Of a stretch of DNA of 39,460 nucleotides, positions 1 to 7,898 are shown one piece after another (within the stretch, counting starts at the first letter, position 1; each line of letters opens with the position of its first letter). This stretch comes from Thiohalobacter sp. (GTDB taxonomy: Bacteria; Pseudomonadota; Gammaproteobacteria; Thiohalobacterales; Thiohalobacteraceae). The DNA is taken from the NCBI RefSeq assembly GCF_027000115.1, contig NZ_JALTON010000015.1:1-39460 (forward strand), written 5' to 3'. The notes under the pieces are model-generated. The model did no database searches, was not told the origin of the DNA, and saw only the letters and a program-made list of their open reading frames with translations. Made by a program: the position numbers and the translations under genes.

Positions 1-62
1 CGCAATACCACCTCCTGCTTGCGCTTCGCCGACCACCGCTTCACCGATGACTTCTTGCTCAT
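1..62 (-). CDS. Partial transposase OrfA-like protein, N-terminus only
   Basis: Reading leftwards from an ATG at 62, an open frame runs off the window edge and gives about 20 residues beginning MSKKSSVKRWSAKRKQEVVL. A strong ribosome binding site (AGGAGGTG, 66-73 on the complement) precedes the start. The basic KRWSxKRKxEVVL opening resembles the first helix of helix-turn-helix OrfA proteins of IS3-type elements. This is a recognition from memory, and only a fifth or less of such a protein is visible, so the family is tentative. Confidence 0.5.
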   Translation of the reverse strand, partial: MSKKSSVKRWSAKRKQEVVL

Positions 63-106
63 GGACACCTCCTGTCGCTCTCACTCTACGACCAAATATG
101 TGTCCA
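1..106 (-). mobile_element. End of an insertion sequence leaving the window on the left
   Basis: The DNA from about 106 leftwards looks like an IS terminus. On the complement it begins TGGACACATATTTGG and is followed after a short leader by a ribosome binding site and the transposase start at 62. To its right the IS30-type remnant starts abruptly in mid-frame, so this element probably inserted into or recombined with it. The other end lies outside the window, so length and target duplication cannot be judged. Confidence 0.45.
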
Positions 107-115
107 GAATATTCG

Positions 116-301
116 AGGGGCAACCCAAACGGCCTTATCCGCCAGTACTTCCCCAAGGGCTGCGACTTCGCCACCATCACTGACAAGGACATCCAGCACG
201 TCATGAACAGACTCAACAACCGGCCAAGGAAATGCCTTGGAATGAAAACACCCAATCAGGTATTTTTCGGCATCAACCCGCCCGTTGCACTAGCGAGTTG
301 A
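116..301 (+). pseudogene. IS30-family transposase, C-terminal remnant
   Basis: About 60 in-frame residues match the end of IS30-type transposases: NGLIRQYFPKG, then D-F-x-x-I-T-D-x-D-I, then the highly typical LNNRPRKCLG and KTPNQVFF, ending at a TGA at 299-301. The integrase catalytic core lies upstream in the family and is absent here; residues before about 116 come from the neighbouring IS end. The text just before NGLIRQYF is also shorter than the usual form. The following bases, TTGAATCCGCC (298-308), look like the element's terminal repeat. It is a dead fragment. Confidence 0.85.
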
Positions 302-393
302 ATCCGCCGGCTCAAAGACAAATGTATCGTAATGTCGCTGTAAGAATGAATAGATCAGACGTTCCTTAGAGCGATGACCACAAAACACAAAGT

Positions 394-418
394 TGGAGTT
401 GCCCCGTTTTTGTGGACA
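394..418 (+). repeat. Left terminal inverted repeat of the IS3 element
   Basis: The 25 bp starting TGGAGTTGCCCCG and ending GTGGACA are the reverse complement of 1553-1577 at 21 of 25 positions. The orfA start lies 30 bp inside it, with AGAGGAGGTG (430-439) as ribosome binding site. Confidence 0.8.
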
Positions 419-447
419 CCTGAAGATTTGAGAGGAGGTGTCTGGAA

Positions 448-761
448 ATGGGCAAGACGAGGAAACCATATCCGCCGGAGTTTCGGCAACAGATGGTTGA
501 GCTGGTACGGGCCGGGCGTACCCCGGAGTCGCTGGCCCGGGAGTTCGAGCCGACGGCGGAGAGCATCCGCAACTGGGTGCGGCAGGCAGACCGTGACGAG
601 GGGCGTCGTGATGACGGCCTGACGAGCCCGGAGCGGAGGAGCTGCAGCGTCTACGGCGTGAGATCGGCCAGCTCAAGATCGAGCGGGAGATCCTGGCAAA
701 AACCGCGGCCTGGTTCGCCCGGGAGACCGACTCGGTGCCGCCGAAGTCTTCGAGTTCGTGA
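448..761 (+). pseudogene. IS3 OrfA, frameshifted
   Basis: OrfA of IS3 elements is the helix-turn-helix DNA-binding half of the transposase. The first 60 codons are intact (MGKTRKPYPPEFRQQMVELV..., then SIRNWVRQADRDEGRRDDG). At about 634-635 one base is missing: resuming one frame over gives EELQRLRREIGQLK, EREILAKTAAWFARE and SVPPKSSSS, stopping at TGA 759-761. That is the leucine-zipper tail expected for OrfA. The start at 448 follows an excellent ribosome binding site. A sequencing error could mimic the single-base loss. Confidence 0.85.
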
Positions 762-1572
762 AAGTGAATCGGGCCGATTACCCTGTTGCCACGATGTGCC
801 GGCTGCTCGGAGTCTCCACGAGCGAGTTCTATGCGTGGCTGAAGCGTCCCGAGTCGGCCAGGACGCGGCGGGATGCCGAACTGGCTGACAAGGTAGAGGT
901 GATCCACGCGCGCTCTAGTGGGACCTATGGTGCGCCCCGGATTCACGCCGAACTGCGTGCAGAAGGCGAGCAGGTTGGCCGCAATCGGGTGGCGCGGCTG
1001 ATGAAGGCCAAGGGGCTGGTGGGCGCCAGCCGCCGCAAGGGTTGCTGCACGGCGTCCCGTGTCGGTACGGCGCGACCGGCACCGGACCTGGTGGAGCGGC
1101 AATTTACCGCCGAGGCCTCGGAAGCCGGCGTATCGTGGGCTGGGCCATGGCGGCGCACTTGCGGACCGAACTGGTGCTCTCGGCGCTCAACATGGCGCTG
1201 CGGCAACGCCAGCCCGAGGCGGTCGTACATCACTCGGACCAGGGGTGCCAGTATACGTCGCTGGCTTTCAGCCGGCGCTGTGAGGAAGCCGGTGTGCGGC
1301 CATCGATGGGCAGCGTCGGGGACTGCTTCGACAATGCCATGGCGGAGAGCTTCTTCGCTACCCTGGAATGTGAGCTGCTGGATAGGAGCACATTCCGCAC
1401 ACGTGCCGAGGCGGAGCATGCCATCTTCGAGTTCATCGAGGATTGGTACAATCCGCATCGTCTACACTCGTCGCTGGGCTATCTGTCACCGATCAGCTTC
1501 GAGCGGCAGCATAGCCAGCACAAGGGCGGGGTTCAGACCCCAAATGTGGAACTGTCCACTGAAGCGGGGTAA
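758..1572 (+). pseudogene. IS3 OrfB transposase with internal deletion
   Basis: OrfB carries the DDE recombinase. The first part is in one frame (758 to about 1110: VKVNRADYPVATMCRLLGVS, then the HTH_21 segment SSGTYGAPRIHAELR, then PAPDLVERQFTAE). The second is in another (about 1117-1572: SRRIVGWAMAAHLRTELV, HSDQGCQYTS, SMGSVGDCFDNAMAESFFATLE, WYNPHRLHSSLGYLSP). Between them the usual stretch of roughly 25-30 residues bearing the first catalytic aspartate (the W-x-x-D-I-T-Y region) is missing. The second Asp (HSDQG) and the Glu (AESFF) remain, so the enzyme is inactive by loss of one catalytic residue. Confidence 0.88.
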
Positions 1573-1577
1573 CTCCA
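1553..1577 (-). repeat. Right terminal inverted repeat of the IS3 element
   Basis: The partner of 394-418; its complement reads TGGAGTTACCCCGC...GTGGACA, with four mismatches to the left copy. The orfB stop codon (TAA, 1570-1572) lies inside it, as is common in compact IS3 elements. Confidence 0.8.
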
Positions 1578-1594
1578 GCGGATTTTCGCTCGGC

Positions 1595-1655
1595 CTCGGG
1601 GGCGCTTCACTCAAGCCGTAGCGACGGCTACGGCTTTGTTCCAGCGCCTCCCGAG
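1595..1655. repeat. Long palindrome just outside the IS element
   Basis: A two-tier hairpin. The inner 10-bp perfect stem (1613-1622 with 1627-1636, loop ACGG-like) is followed by TTGTT. An outer stem pairs 1595-1606 with 1643-1655 with one bulge. The inner part could act as a rightward terminator. Its core (TTCACTCAA, CGTAGC, GGCTACG) is shared, in inverse orientation, with the palindrome at 13877-13926, which points to a dispersed repeat family rather than a dedicated terminator. The rest of 1578-1843 shows no gene. Confidence 0.6.
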
Positions 1656-1843
1656 CCCGGCTGCAAATCCGCCATCATCCGCAGCCCCGGTACAACATGC
1701 GGGCTAGGTGAGTGAGGCGTGAGGCGCCGAGGCCTGGGCGCCTGCGCAGGCGGGGGTGGTTCGCGGCGACGCGGGCAGGCGCGCCACGAAACCATCCGCC
1801 TGCGCCCGTTCTGCCCGGGCGCCGGTATACCGATGCGGCGGCC

Positions 1844-2044
1844 TCAGCCGGTCTGGCGGTAGACCACGCCTTCCGGGAACATCACCTCGTTGCTGGCCAG
1901 CTGGTCGAGCGGATAGCCGTCGTCGGCGTAGGCGGCGATGCGGTCGAATTCGTAGTGGCCTTCGGGCGCGTCGATGGTTTTGAAGATGGGATGGCCCATG
2001 TAGTGTCCGATCCTGGGGCCGAAGCGGGAGTCTCGATAGTTCAC
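1844..2044 (-). CDS. Small hypothetical protein (66 aa)
   Basis: I do not recognise the family. The frame starts at a GTG (2042-2044) and encodes a soluble 66-residue protein rich in aromatic and acidic residues (RIGHYMGHPIFKTIDAPEG, then YEFDRIAAYADDGYPLDQL, then MFPEGVVYRQTG). The balanced composition, unlike the Arg/Ala/Pro-rich text of shadow frames in this GC-rich DNA, is the main reason to believe it. The ribosome binding site (AGGA about 8 nt upstream) is weak. It points away from aroC, so it may be a single-gene unit. No membrane segment or signal peptide is visible. Confidence 0.6.
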   Translation of the reverse strand: MNYRDSRFGPRIGHYMGHPIFKTIDAPEGHYEFDRIAAYADDGYPLDQLASNEVMFPEGVVYRQTG

Positions 2045-2154
2045 GTCTCGATCCTGTCATTCCGTCGTTGATCGGCCCACACCCCCCGTGTGGCGCCTCA
2101 TCCCGACTATCGGCGTCGGCCTCCGGGGCTTTAGCCGTGCCTCGGGAAGCTGTG

Positions 2155-2160
2155 TACAAT
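2155..2160 (+). promoter_or_regulatory. Candidate -10 element immediately before aroC
   Basis: TACAAT lies 8 bp before the aroC ATG, with no Shine-Dalgarno sequence in between (AGCCCGCC). No convincing -35 is seen (TTAGCC at 2131 with 18-bp spacing is the best). If used, transcription would begin at or within 1-2 nt of the start codon, giving a leaderless mRNA. The motif is also simple enough to occur by chance. Confidence 0.35.
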
Positions 2161-2168
2161 AGCCCGCC

Positions 2169-3269
2169 ATGTCCGGAAACAGTTTTGGAAAACTCTTTGT
2201 TGTCACCAGCTTTGGCGAGAGCCACGGGCCCGCGCTGGGCTGCGTGGTGGATGGCTGCCCGCCCGGCCTGGAGCTGAGCGAGGCCGACCTGCAGCACGAC
2301 CTCGACCGGCGCAAGCCCGGCAAGAGCCGGCACACGACCCAACGCCGCGAGGCCGACCAGGTGCAGATCCTCTCCGGGGTGTTCGAGGGCCGCACCACCG
2401 GCACCCCCATCGGGCTGATCATTCACAATACGGATCAGCGCTCGAAGGACTATTCGGACATCATGGACCGGTTTCGCCCGGGCCATGCCGACTATACCTA
2501 CCAGCAGAAGTACGGCTTCCGCGACTATCGTGGCGGCGGGCGCTCCTCCGCCCGCGAGACGGCCATGCGCGTGGCCGCCGGGGCCATCGCCAAGAAGTAC
2601 CTGCGCGAGCGCCTCGGCATCGGGATCCGTGGTTACCTGTCCCGGCTCGGGCCGCTACGGCCCAATGACTTCGACTGGTCGGCGGTGGAAACCAATCCCT
2701 TCTTCTGGCCCGATGCCGACCAGGTGCCGGAACTGGAGGACTTCATGGACCGGCTGCGCAAGTCGGGCGATTCCATCGGGGCCCAGGTGACGGTGGTGGC
2801 GACCGGCGTGCCGCCGGGACTGGGCGAGCCCATCTTCGACCGCCTCGACGCCGACATCGCCCATGCGCTGATGAGCATCAACGCAGTAAAGGGGGTCGAG
2901 ATCGGTGCCGGCTTCGCCAGCGTGGAACAGCGCGGCACCGAGCACCGCGACGAGATCACCCCGGAGGGTTTTGTCAGCAACCACGCCGGTGGTGTGCTGG
3001 GCGGCATCTCCTCGGGGCAGGACATCGTCGCCCGCATCGCGCTCAAGCCGACCTCCAGCCTGCGGCTGCCGGGCCGATCGGTGAATCTTGCCGGCGAACC
3101 GGTCGAGGTCGTCACCAAGGGTCGGCACGATCCCTGCGTGGGCATCCGCGCCACGCCCATCGCCGAGGCCATGCTGGCCATCGTGCTGATGGATCACTGG
3201 CTGCGGCACCGGGCACAGAACGCGGATGTGGCCTCCGGCACGCCTGTCATTCCCGCCTGTCCCGATTGA
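2169..3269 (+). CDS. aroC: Chorismate synthase
   Basis: Converts 5-enolpyruvylshikimate-3-phosphate to chorismate using reduced FMN, the last step of the shikimate pathway that feeds Trp, Phe, Tyr, folate and quinones. At 366 aa it has the normal bacterial length. Family signatures are clear: [14 protein letters not shown] near residue 16, [17 protein letters not shown] near 46-62, and [18 protein letters not shown] near 123-140, with [13 protein letters not shown] later. The start is fixed by the conserved [10 protein letters not shown] opening. It stands alone between IS debris and a permease; no other aromatic-pathway gene is adjacent, although trpFBA lie 11 kb away. Confidence 0.98.
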   Translation: MSGNSFGKLFVVTSFGESHGPALGCVVDGCPPGLELSEADLQHDLDRRKPGKSRHTTQRREADQVQILSGVFEGRTTGTPIGLIIHNTDQRSKDYSDIMDRFRPGHADYTYQQKYGFRDYRGGGRSSARETAMRVAAGAIAKKYLRERLGIGIRGYLSRLGPLRPNDFDWSAVETNPFFWPDADQVPELEDFMDRLRKSGDSIGAQVTVVATGVPPGLGEPIFDRLDADIAHALMSINAVKGVEIGAGFASVEQRGTEHRDEITPEGFVSNHAGGVLGGISSGQDIVARIALKPTSSLRLPGRSVNLAGEPVEVVTKGRHDPCVGIRATPIAEAMLAIVLMDHWLRHRAQNADVASGTPVIPACPD

Positions 3270-3348
3270 TCGCCAGCCAACCGCTGCCGCCGTAAGGTTC
3301 GCAGCGACAGGGCGCCCCGGACTGCCCCAGTTCAGGTGTCATTCCCCG

Positions 3349-3354
3349 TATAAT
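3349..3354 (+). promoter_or_regulatory. Candidate -10 element for the MFS permease
   Basis: A perfect TATAAT sits 33 bp before the GTG at 3388. The region 17 bp upstream is a poor -35, so the site would need an activator or a tolerant polymerase. It supports starting the permease at 3388 rather than further upstream. Confidence 0.4.
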
Positions 3355-3387
3355 CTTGCGCTCACCCGCATTCCTGGAACAGGGATC

Positions 3388-4545
3388 GTGTACTGGCGCC
3401 TGTCAGCCTTCTACTTCTTCTACTTCGCCTCCCTCGGTGCGCTGGTGCCCTACTGGAGCCTGTATCTCAGGTCACTGGGCTTCGATGCGGCGGCCATCGG
3501 CGAGCTGATCGCCATCCTCATGGCCACCAAGCTGGTGGCGCCCAACATCTGGGGCTGGATCGCCGATCATACCGGCCGGCGCATGGCCATCATCCGGCTG
3601 GCCTCGCTGGCCTCGCTGGTGACCTTCCTGGGCGTGTTCCTGGGGCAGGGCTACCTGTGGCTGGCGCTGGTGATGGCGGTGTTCAGCTTCTTCTGGAACG
3701 CCTCGCTGCCCCAGTTCGAGGCCGTCACCCTGACCCATCTCGGTGACCGGGCCCATCGCTACAGCATCGTCCGCCTGTGGGGCTCCATTGGCTTCATCGT
3801 TACCGTGGCCGGCATCGGACCGCTGCTCGACCGCCACGATCCCGCGCTGCTGCCCTGGCTGATCGCCGGCCTGTTCGCGGCCATCTGGCTGGCCAGCCTC
3901 GGCGTGCGCGAGGAGGCCAGCGGTGGCGCGCCGGCCGACCATGGCCCCATCCGGCAGGTGCTGGCCCGGCCCGAGGTGCGTGCGCTGCTGGTGGTGTGCT
4001 TTCTGATGCAGGCCAGCCACGGGCCCTACTACACCTTCTACACCCTCTACATGGAGGGCCATGGCTACAGCCGGACGTTGATCGGACAATTGTGGGCGCT
4101 GGGGGTAGTGGCGGAGATCGGCGTGTTCCTGGTGATGCATCGCTGGCTGCCACGCTTCGGTCCGCGCCGGCTGCTGCTGGGCAGCCTGCTGCTGACGGCA
4201 CTGCGCTGGGGTCTGATTGCCGGTTTTCCCGAGCATCTGGTGCTGATGCTGTTTGCGCAGGGCCTGCACGCGGCCAGTTTCGGCGTCTACCACGCGGTCG
4301 TCATTCATCTGATCCATGCCCACTTTCGTGGTCGCCACCAGGGGCGGGGGCAGGCCTTGTATTCCAGCCTGAGCTTCGGCGCCGGCGGGGCCGTTGGCAG
4401 CCTGGCGGCGGGGTACCTCTGGGCGGGTATCGGACCTCAGGGCACCTACCTCGCTGCGGCAGGTGCCGCGCTGCTGGCGACCCTGGTGGCCTGGCAATAT
4501 GTGCAGGGTCGAGTATCGGCGCCCATGTCCGGCGGGCGAGACTGA
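3388..4545 (+). CDS. Major facilitator superfamily permease (HcaT/NupG-like)
   Basis: A 385-residue, 12-helix inner-membrane transporter. The opening VYWRLSAFYFFYFASLGALVPYWSLYLRSLG, with no cytoplasmic leader, resembles the phenylpropionate-permease (HcaT) branch of the superfamily, as do FWNASLPQFEAVTL and RLWGSIGFI. The loop between helices 2 and 3 carries the MFS-type GWIADHTGRR signature near residue 60. The substrate cannot be read from sequence. The frame is open further upstream, but a GTG at 3388 just before the first helix, a GGAACAGGG ribosome binding site and a TATAAT at 3349 favour this start. It is followed after 9 bp by the oppositely oriented LysR gene. Confidence 0.85.
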   Translation: MYWRLSAFYFFYFASLGALVPYWSLYLRSLGFDAAAIGELIAILMATKLVAPNIWGWIADHTGRRMAIIRLASLASLVTFLGVFLGQGYLWLALVMAVFSFFWNASLPQFEAVTLTHLGDRAHRYSIVRLWGSIGFIVTVAGIGPLLDRHDPALLPWLIAGLFAAIWLASLGVREEASGGAPADHGPIRQVLARPEVRALLVVCFLMQASHGPYYTFYTLYMEGHGYSRTLIGQLWALGVVAEIGVFLVMHRWLPRFGPRRLLLGSLLLTALRWGLIAGFPEHLVLMLFAQGLHAASFGVYHAVVIHLIHAHFRGRHQGRGQALYSSLSFGAGGAVGSLAAGYLWAGIGPQGTYLAAAGAALLATLVAWQYVQGRVSAPMSGGRD

Positions 4546-4554
4546 CGCAGGCGC

Positions 4555-5424
4555 TCAGTCGGGGGTCAACAGGTCGACGAAGGCCTGCGCGGCATTGGAG
4601 AGGGTGCGTTCCCGGTGCCGCACCAGCCCCAGGGTGCGCGAGAGCTTCCCGAGCCCCTGTACCTGCACTTCGATCAACTGTTCATCCAGCAGGCTGCGCG
4701 GCAACAGGCTCCACCCGAGGCCCACCGCGACCAGCATCTTGATCGTCTCCAGATAGTGGATCGAGGGGCCGGCGTCGAGCTGCACGCCTCTGGCCTGAAA
4801 GGCGCGGGCGATGATCTGGCCGGTATAGGTTTCCGGGCCGGGAAGGATCGCGCGGTGTTCGGCGAGCCGGGATGGGCTGACCCGCCGGTGAACGGCCAGG
4901 GGATGGTCGGGGGCGACCACGAAGGCCAGCGGATCGGGCCAGACCGGGATCACGCGCAGATTGTCAGGCGGGCGGGTGGGCAGGGTGACCACGCCCAGGT
5001 CCAGCCGGCCCTGGGCGACGGCCTCGCAGGCTGCTTCCGAGTCGAGGAACTCCAGGTCGAGCTGTGCCTCGGGATAGCGCCGGGTGAAGTCGCGAAGCAG
5101 CGGCGGCAGCCGGTGCAGGCCGATGTGGTGGCTGGTGCCCAGGCGCAGATGGCCGCCGACCTCGCCGGACAGGTCTTCCAGCCGCCGGCGCGCATCCTCG
5201 AATTCGGCAAGGATGCGGCGTGCGCGCGGCAGCAGGGTTTCGCCGGCCTCCGTCAGGCGCAAACGGCGGCCCATGCGGTCGAACAGACGGTGCGCCAGGC
5301 CGGATTCCAGGGCCGCGATGCGCTTGCTCACCGCGGGCTGGGTCAGGTGAAGCCGCTCGGCGGCCAGCGAGAAGGAGCCGCTTTCAGCGACCCGGACGAA
5401 GGCCTGGAGGTTGCGGATGTCCAT
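4555..5424 (-). CDS. LysR-type transcriptional regulator next to leuC
   Basis: A 289-residue LysR regulator. The winged helix-turn-helix occupies residues 1-60 (MDIRNLQAFVRVAESGSFSL, then RLHLTQPAVSKRIAALE), followed by a linker helix and a periplasmic-binding-protein-like effector domain from about 90 (LRLGTSHHIGLHRLPPLL, then the typical FVVAPDHPLA). Full length for the family. It is divergent from leuC across a 149-bp AT-rich gap, the classic layout in which a LysR protein controls the neighbouring operon, so regulation of leuCDB is a reasonable inference; the ligand is unknown. Confidence 0.88.
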   Translation of the reverse strand: MDIRNLQAFVRVAESGSFSLAAERLHLTQPAVSKRIAALESGLAHRLFDRMGRRLRLTEAGETLLPRARRILAEFEDARRRLEDLSGEVGGHLRLGTSHHIGLHRLPPLLRDFTRRYPEAQLDLEFLDSEAACEAVAQGRLDLGVVTLPTRPPDNLRVIPVWPDPLAFVVAPDHPLAVHRRVSPSRLAEHRAILPGPETYTGQIIARAFQARGVQLDAGPSIHYLETIKMLVAVGLGWSLLPRSLLDEQLIEVQVQGLGKLSRTLGLVRHRERTLSNAAQAFVDLLTPD

Positions 5425-5573
5425 GCGTCGACGGGGCTCTGTGCCACGGGGGCGTTCGATTCGACCTATCTATAATATATCGGAATATAAAAAATAAAAA
5501 ATATGAATTTCTGTAATTTGTTTTCAAGGCTACAATGCCGGCATCGGGACTACTGCAAGGACAGGATGCGGCC
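5425..5573. promoter_or_regulatory. Divergent LysR/leuC control region
   Basis: The gap is strikingly AT-rich (5465-5530) in GC-rich DNA. On the plus strand there is a perfect TATAAT at 5471-5476 and a TACAAT at 5531-5536, neither with a good -35, as is usual for activator-dependent promoters. On the minus strand, TTGAAA (complement of 5523-5528) followed by an AT-rich -10 zone could drive the regulator. A small palindrome (TATAT/ATATA, 5476-5489) is a possible LysR half-site pair. No leucine-rich leader peptide or attenuator hairpin is seen before leuC. Confidence 0.5.
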
Positions 5574-6977
5574 ATGCGCGGAAAGACCCTCTACGACAAG
5601 CTTTGGGACGAGCACCTGGTGCGTACCGAGGAGGACGGCACCGCGCTGCTCTACATCGACCGGCATCTGGTGCACGAGGTCACCTCGCCGCAGGCCTTCG
5701 AGGGGCTGCGCCTGGCCGGGCGCAGGCCCTGGCGCACCGATGCGGTGCTGGCGGTGCCGGACCACAACGTGCCCACCACCGACCGCAGCCGGGGGATCCA
5801 GGACCCGGTATCGCGCATCCAGGTGGAGACGCTGGACCGCAACTGCCGGGAATTCGGCATCACCGAGTTCCCGATGAACGACGTCCGTCAGGGCATCGTG
5901 CACGTCATCGGCCCGGAAGAGGGCTTCACCCTGCCGGGGATGACGGTGGTCTGCGGCGACTCGCACACCTCCACCCATGGTGCCTTCGGCGCACTGGCCT
6001 TCGGCATCGGTACCTCCGAGGTGGAGCACGTGCTGGCCACCCAGTGTCTCATCCAGAAGAAGATGAAGAACATGCGCGTCACTGTGCGCGGCCAGGTCGG
6101 CCCGGGGGTGACGGCCAAGGACATCGTACTCGCCATCATCGGCGAGATCGGCACCGCGGGCGGCACCGGACATGCCATCGAGTTCGCCGGCGAGGCCATC
6201 CGGGCGCTGTCCATGGAGGGGCGCATGACGGTGTGCAACATGGCCATCGAGGCCGGCGCCCGTGCCGGCATGATCGCGGTGGACGACACCACCATCGACT
6301 ATGTGCGCGGCCGGCCCTGGGCGCCGAAGGGCGCGCTGTGGGACCGGGCCGAGGCGCACTGGAAGACCCTGCATTCGGATCCGGACGCCGTGTTCGATAC
6401 CGAGGTGGTGATCGAGGCCGCCGACATCCGCCCGCAGGTGACCTGGGGCACCTCGCCCGAGATGGTGGTGCCCATCGACGGGCGCATCCCGGATCCCGCC
6501 GAGGAGCCCGATGCGGTGAAGGCGGCCGGCATGCGCAAGGCCCTGGCGTACATGGGGCTCGAGCCGGGCACGCCCATCAGCGAGGTGGCGGTGGACAAGG
6601 TGTTCATCGGCTCCTGCACCAACTCGCGCATCGAGGATCTGCGCGCCGCCGCGGCGGTGGTCAAGGGGCGCAAGGTGGCCGAGGGCGTGAAACAGGCCAT
6701 GGTGGTGCCGGGCTCCGGTCTGGTGAAGCAGCAGGCCGAGGAGGAGGGCCTGCACGAGATCTTCCTCGAGGCCGGTTTCGAGTGGCGCGAGCCGGGCTGT
6801 TCAATGTGCCTGGCCATGAACGCGGATCGCCTGGAACCCGGCGAGCGCTGTGCCAGCACCTCGAACCGCAACTTCGAGGGGCGCCAGGGGCAGGGCGGGC
6901 GTACCCATCTGGTCAGTCCGGCCATGGCCGCCGCTGCGGCCGTTGCGGGTCATTTCGTGGACGTGCGGGAGTGTTGA
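5574..6977 (+). CDS. leuC: 3-isopropylmalate dehydratase, large subunit
   Basis: With LeuD it forms isopropylmalate isomerase, a 4Fe-4S aconitase-type enzyme converting 2- to 3-isopropylmalate in leucine synthesis. At 467 aa it is normal length. Iron-sulphur ligands are visible in [11 protein letters not shown] (near 345) and GCSMCLAMN (near 405). The frame is open from 5535, but the start is placed at 5574 because family members begin M[15 protein letters not shown] and a GGACAGGA ribosome binding site precedes it. It heads leuC-leuD-leuB and faces a LysR gene. The gap to leuD holds a palindromic repeat. Confidence 0.97.
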   Translation: MRGKTLYDKLWDEHLVRTEEDGTALLYIDRHLVHEVTSPQAFEGLRLAGRRPWRTDAVLAVPDHNVPTTDRSRGIQDPVSRIQVETLDRNCREFGITEFPMNDVRQGIVHVIGPEEGFTLPGMTVVCGDSHTSTHGAFGALAFGIGTSEVEHVLATQCLIQKKMKNMRVTVRGQVGPGVTAKDIVLAIIGEIGTAGGTGHAIEFAGEAIRALSMEGRMTVCNMAIEAGARAGMIAVDDTTIDYVRGRPWAPKGALWDRAEAHWKTLHSDPDAVFDTEVVIEAADIRPQVTWGTSPEMVVPIDGRIPDPAEEPDAVKAAGMRKALAYMGLEPGTPISEVAVDKVFIGSCTNSRIEDLRAAAAVVKGRKVAEGVKQAMVVPGSGLVKQQAEEEGLHEIFLEAGFEWREPGCSMCLAMNADRLEPGERCASTSNRNFEGRQGQGGRTHLVSPAMAAAAAVAGHFVDVREC

Positions 6978-6982
6978 GAATA

Positions 6983-7086
6983 GCCACGGAATCCACTGAA
7001 TCCACGGAAACACCGATGTCATCCATCGCTGCGTTCGAGATGCTTGACGCCATTGTTCTTTTCGTGGGTTCAGCGGGTCCCGTGGC
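6983..7086. repeat. Palindromic repeat, copy 1 (leuC-leuD gap)
   Basis: Left arm 6983-7011 (starting GCCACGGAATCCACTGAA) pairs imperfectly with right arm 7055-7086 (ending GGTCCCGTGGC) around a 43-nt loop. The arm is built on a short motif, (GAA)TCCAC, repeated twice. The same arm sequence bounds the leuD-leuB and leuB-asd gaps. It begins 5 bp after the leuC stop and ends 19 bp before leuD, leaving room for GAGGGAAG as the leuD ribosome binding site. Confidence 0.8.
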
Positions 7087-7105
7087 CATGTCTTGAGGGA
7101 AGACC

Positions 7106-7750
7106 ATGGACAAATTTGAAACCTTCACCGGGCTGGTGGCGCCGCTGGATCGGCCCAATGTTGATACCGATGCCATCATCCCCAAGCAGTACCTCAAGTC
7201 GGTCAAGCGCACCGGGTTCGGGCCCAACCTGTTCGACGACTGGCGCTATCTCGATCCCGGCGAGCCGGGCATGGATCACTCGAAACGCCGCCCGAACCCG
7301 GACTTCGTGCTCAAACAGCCGCGCTACCAGGGCGCCGAGATCCTGCTGGCGCGGGAGAACTTCGGTTGCGGCTCCTCGCGAGAGCATGCGGTGTGGGCGC
7401 TCACCGACTATGGCATCCGCAGCGTCATCGCGCCGAGCTTTGCCGACATCTTCTACAACAACAGCTTCAAGAACGGCCTGCTGCCCATCGTCCTCGACGA
7501 GCAGACCGTGGACCGGCTGTTCCGCGAGGTGGAGGCCAACGAGGGCTACCGGCTCACCATCGATCTCGAGGCGCAGACCATTACCACGCCCTCGGGCGAG
7601 GTGATCCCCTTCGAGGTGGACGCGTTCCGCCGCTACTGCCTGCTCAATGGCCTGGACGACATCGGCCTGACCCTGCAGCACGCCGACGAGATCCGCGCCT
7701 ACGAGGCGCGCCGGCGGCAAGAGGCGCCCTGGCTGTTCGAGAATGCTTGA
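7106..7750 (+). CDS. leuD: 3-isopropylmalate dehydratase, small subunit
   Basis: The swivelling small subunit that completes the isomerase active site. At 214 aa it is typical of the proteobacterial LeuD1 type. Recognised by [30 protein letters not shown] at the start, [20 protein letters not shown] near residue 80-100 (substrate-binding loop) and [17 protein letters not shown] ribosome binding site (GAGGGAAG) lies 5 bp upstream. It is separated from leuC and leuB by copies of the same palindromic repeat, so operon transcripts would contain these hairpins. Confidence 0.97.
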   Translation: MDKFETFTGLVAPLDRPNVDTDAIIPKQYLKSVKRTGFGPNLFDDWRYLDPGEPGMDHSKRRPNPDFVLKQPRYQGAEILLARENFGCGSSREHAVWALTDYGIRSVIAPSFADIFYNNSFKNGLLPIVLDEQTVDRLFREVEANEGYRLTIDLEAQTITTPSGEVIPFEVDAFRRYCLLNGLDDIGLTLQHADEIRAYEARRRQEAPWLFENA

Positions 7751-7760
7751 AATGCGGATG

Positions 7761-7868
7761 GCCACAGGAACCACTGCGCCCACGGCAACGGTCCCTGTGG
7801 CGCGCGCCTCTGTGCGGTGCCTGGAACAGACCTCTTTCCTTTCCGTGGATTCAGTGGTCCCCGCGGCC
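7761..7868. repeat. Palindromic repeat, copy 2 (leuD-leuB gap)
   Basis: Arms 7761-7789 (GCCACAGGAACCACTGCG...) and 7839-7868 (CTTTCCGTGGATTCAGTGG...) are diverged relatives of the copy 1 and copy 3 arms, with a 49-nt loop. The pairing can be extended outwards by TGCGGAT near 7754 and ATCCGCA near 7874. It fills most of the 148-bp gap between leuD and leuB. Confidence 0.7.
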
Positions 7869-7898
7869 ATCGACATCCGCAATCGACTGGGACGGTAG

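Larger units (their letters stand above)
394..1577 (+). mobile_element. Degenerate IS3-family insertion sequence
   Basis: A 1184-bp element bounded by imperfect 25-bp terminal inverted repeats (394-418 and 1553-1577, 21 of 25 matching) contains the two overlapping genes typical of IS3, orfA (448-761) and orfB (758-1572). Both are damaged: orfA has a one-base loss near 635, and orfB has an internal deletion with a frame change near 1112. No matching target duplication of 3-5 bp is seen at the outer flanks, so one side has probably been rearranged. It should be unable to transpose unaided. Confidence 0.85.

Noticed and set aside
290-1102. 270-codon minus-strand open frame opposite the IS3 element
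   Set aside because: It is antisense to the recognisable transposase segments and has no motif of its own.
1704-2486. 260-codon minus-strand open frame before aroC
   Set aside because: Overlaps the aroC 5' end and a more credible small gene; composition is that of a shadow frame.
3226-3387. Upstream extension of the MFS permease overlapping aroC
   Set aside because: The extra 54 residues are non-hydrophobic and unlike the family start, and a TATAAT lies within them.
5477-5573. Leucine-rich leader peptide or attenuator before leuC
   Set aside because: No short frame with consecutive Leu codons and no terminator hairpin was found.
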